Source of the DNA: Icerya purchasi
Taxonomy: Eukaryota > Arthropoda > Insecta > Hemiptera > Monophlebidae
Direction of reading: 5' to 3'
NCBI GenBank assembly: GCA_039619475.1
Contig: CM077116.1
Location: forward strand, 370,912,294-370,976,293
Length of the DNA: 64,000 bases
In this document: piece by piece, positions 62,317 to 64,000 of the stretch
Layout: the number at the start of each line of letters is the position of its first letter
Position numbering within the stretch: position 1 is the first letter of the stretch
Translations under genes and position numbers: made by a program
Notes under the pieces: generated by a model
Database searches by the model: none
The model's input: the letters and a program-made list of their open reading frames with translations, nothing else
What the model was told of the DNA's origin: nothing

Positions 62317-64000
62317 TTTTATGTTCGACTTTTTAATATTATCGTCAAAAAGGTTAATTTTATATATAAAAAAAAAATGTCCACATATGCCACTATGACA
62401 GAATATTCTTTACATGACTTTATCGAGCGCTATCTATCGGTGCAAATTGGCATCGTGACACAAAAGAATGATAAAAAAAAGGCCACTATTTATTTATCGA
62501 AAATTTAAAAACTAATTTCGTGTTTTGCACTATCGAAGCAAGGGGATCGATTTAAAAATAAATTTGTCTTTTATCTTATCGGAAAATTATCTTTAATTGA
62601 TTTAGACCGACTTGTGCAACGATACTAAAAAAATATACATTAATATAAAAAAAAAAAAATTACGAAAATTAAAAACTCATTACATATTCTTATCATGTCA
62701 AGATAGACGGACGGATTAAAAAAAAAACAAAAAAAAAAAACAGTATTTATCTCACCAACACAAGTGGCTTAAATTTCAATTGTCAAATTTGACTGATTTA
62801 GCATTAGCAACGGAGCTAAATAAAACTGGTTAAAAAAAAGATATCAATGTACAAACAGAATGATGATCTTTTAAATTTACTACTTTCGAACTGGGTGTTT
62901 AACACAAATATAGTGGCGGTGGGCGAGGTAATTATTCTGCTAGTTTGATAAGTAAGCGTTAGTATTTTATGTGATTTTTTACCTCAGCGCGCGATCCGAA
63001 ATTTTTATTTTGCAAACTATACCGTATTATTGGTTAGACAAACTCAATTCTGGTCAGAAAGCGGATATGTTCAGATAGGTTTCTAACGATGAAATCATAA
63101 TATGAAGAAGTTGAACGGTATTTATTAAATGCTACGGTTCAAGCAAAATTGTTAAAAAAATATTGTTCAAATTCTTTTGCTAAACATTTTCAAAACATTT
63201 AGCAGTTATAGAAAAAGAGAAACAAAGTACGTGTTTATTTAGAAAAAATTGATAGCTGTGACGCGAAACGAAAATTAAAATCCGATTCTAATTCTTGACG
63301 ACGGATTTTTTTTTAAATATTTCACACTTTTTATACTATGTGAACTTTTAAAAAATAACCGAAATACCCATATCGTTTCAATGTAACGGAACACGATGAT
63401 TCTGTTTAGTTTTGTGTTAAATTAAATTCAGTTATCAGAATAATTATTTTACAGACTAGGCAACATTTACATTAATACCGAATACACCTTTCAAAACATG
63501 TTAGAAATGTTAAACAATTTATACTTTAATTTCAATGGATATTTTAAGAAATGCTCTATATTTCTTTGTTGAAAGTTTTTAAAAAAAAAACTCTTTTTTC
63601 ATTTTTTTTTGCAATAACTTTTACTTGTAGTCCAGTTTTACGCTTTTTTTTTTGTTTTGTTTTTATATTTTCAATGAAATCGTGCAAATTTTTACATTTA
63701 AGTAACATTGTTTGATAGACTATATGCAACACTGTCGATAGAAAAATATGTATGAAATGTGGATAAAATCTGCTTTGCGAATATACTCTTTTTTCGTTAT
63801 CATATTTTTAAGACGTTGTTAGTTGTTCGAGAGTTCTACCGCTGTGCTCGCGGTTATTACACTCATTTAAAATTCCTCATCCATTTAGGTGATCGGGGGA
63901 GTTCGATGATGGGGCTCATCCTTATCGAAATACCGTGCGGATGTCTTTCTATACGTTCTCTACGTAGATAATACGTTTCCGCCTTCTGTAGGCCAATTAC
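57362..64000 (-). other. Glypican upstream intron, no exon recognised
   Basis: I searched the minus strand for the preceding Cys-rich exon (C..C.G..., then C.N...GC) and did not find it. This 6.6 kb is therefore taken as intron. It contains long A/T runs (57767-57785, 62274-62312) and no domain-bearing frame. Confidence 0.5.

Overview
The window is eukaryotic nuclear DNA, most likely from an insect or another arthropod. It is strongly AT-rich, its genes are split by GT/AG introns, and it holds microsatellites and many decayed transposons. Two conserved animal genes can be recognised and both run off the window. I cannot name the species. No CRISPR array, operon or other prokaryotic feature is present.

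Layout. (1) Positions 2245-27050, plus strand: the 3' half of an NSMAF/FAN orthologue (factor associated with neutral sphingomyelinase activation). Ten exons encode the end of the PH-BEACH region and a seven-repeat WD40 propeller, with the stop codon at 27048-27050. The 5' exons lie left of position 1. (2) Positions 27051-45160: an 18 kb intergenic space between two convergent genes, filled with transposon remains. These include a non-LTR reverse transcriptase tail (30290-30835, minus), a fossil mariner (about 31075-31905), a nested long-inverted-repeat / Tc1 / pogo-like complex (33713-37052), foldback elements (37125-37336, 42024-42350), LINE fragments and SINE-like sequence. (3) Positions 45161-57361, minus strand: the last three exons of a glypican, best matched to the dally-like/GPC4-6 type. 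The upstream exons lie right of position 64000.

The introns carry most of the unusual material. A 2.7 kb LTR element with a gag-like ORF but no pol sits in an NSMAF intron (8638-11371). A different 4.2 kb LTR element with 1,014 bp LTRs and TG...CA ends sits in a glypican intron (50888-55089). Both lie in TA-rich microsatellite DNA and both are antisense to their host gene. A tRNA-derived SINE occurs twice (14608-14880 and 21289-21575). A mariner copy with perfect TA target sites lies in the last NSMAF intron (25509-26783). The end of NSMAF exon 5, with its splice donor and about 200 bp of intron, is duplicated 4 kb downstream (15745-16011 and 19814-20025). One copy has since gained a 47 bp poly(A)-ended insertion with a 9 bp target duplication.

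How the genes relate: NSMAF is an intracellular scaffold of TNF-receptor/sphingomyelinase signalling, and glypican is a GPI-anchored cell-surface heparan sulfate proteoglycan acting in morphogen signalling. Nothing in the sequence suggests a functional link beyond being neighbours. All exon borders were set by eye from splice sites, reading phase and similarity to remembered family motifs. No search or alignment was run.
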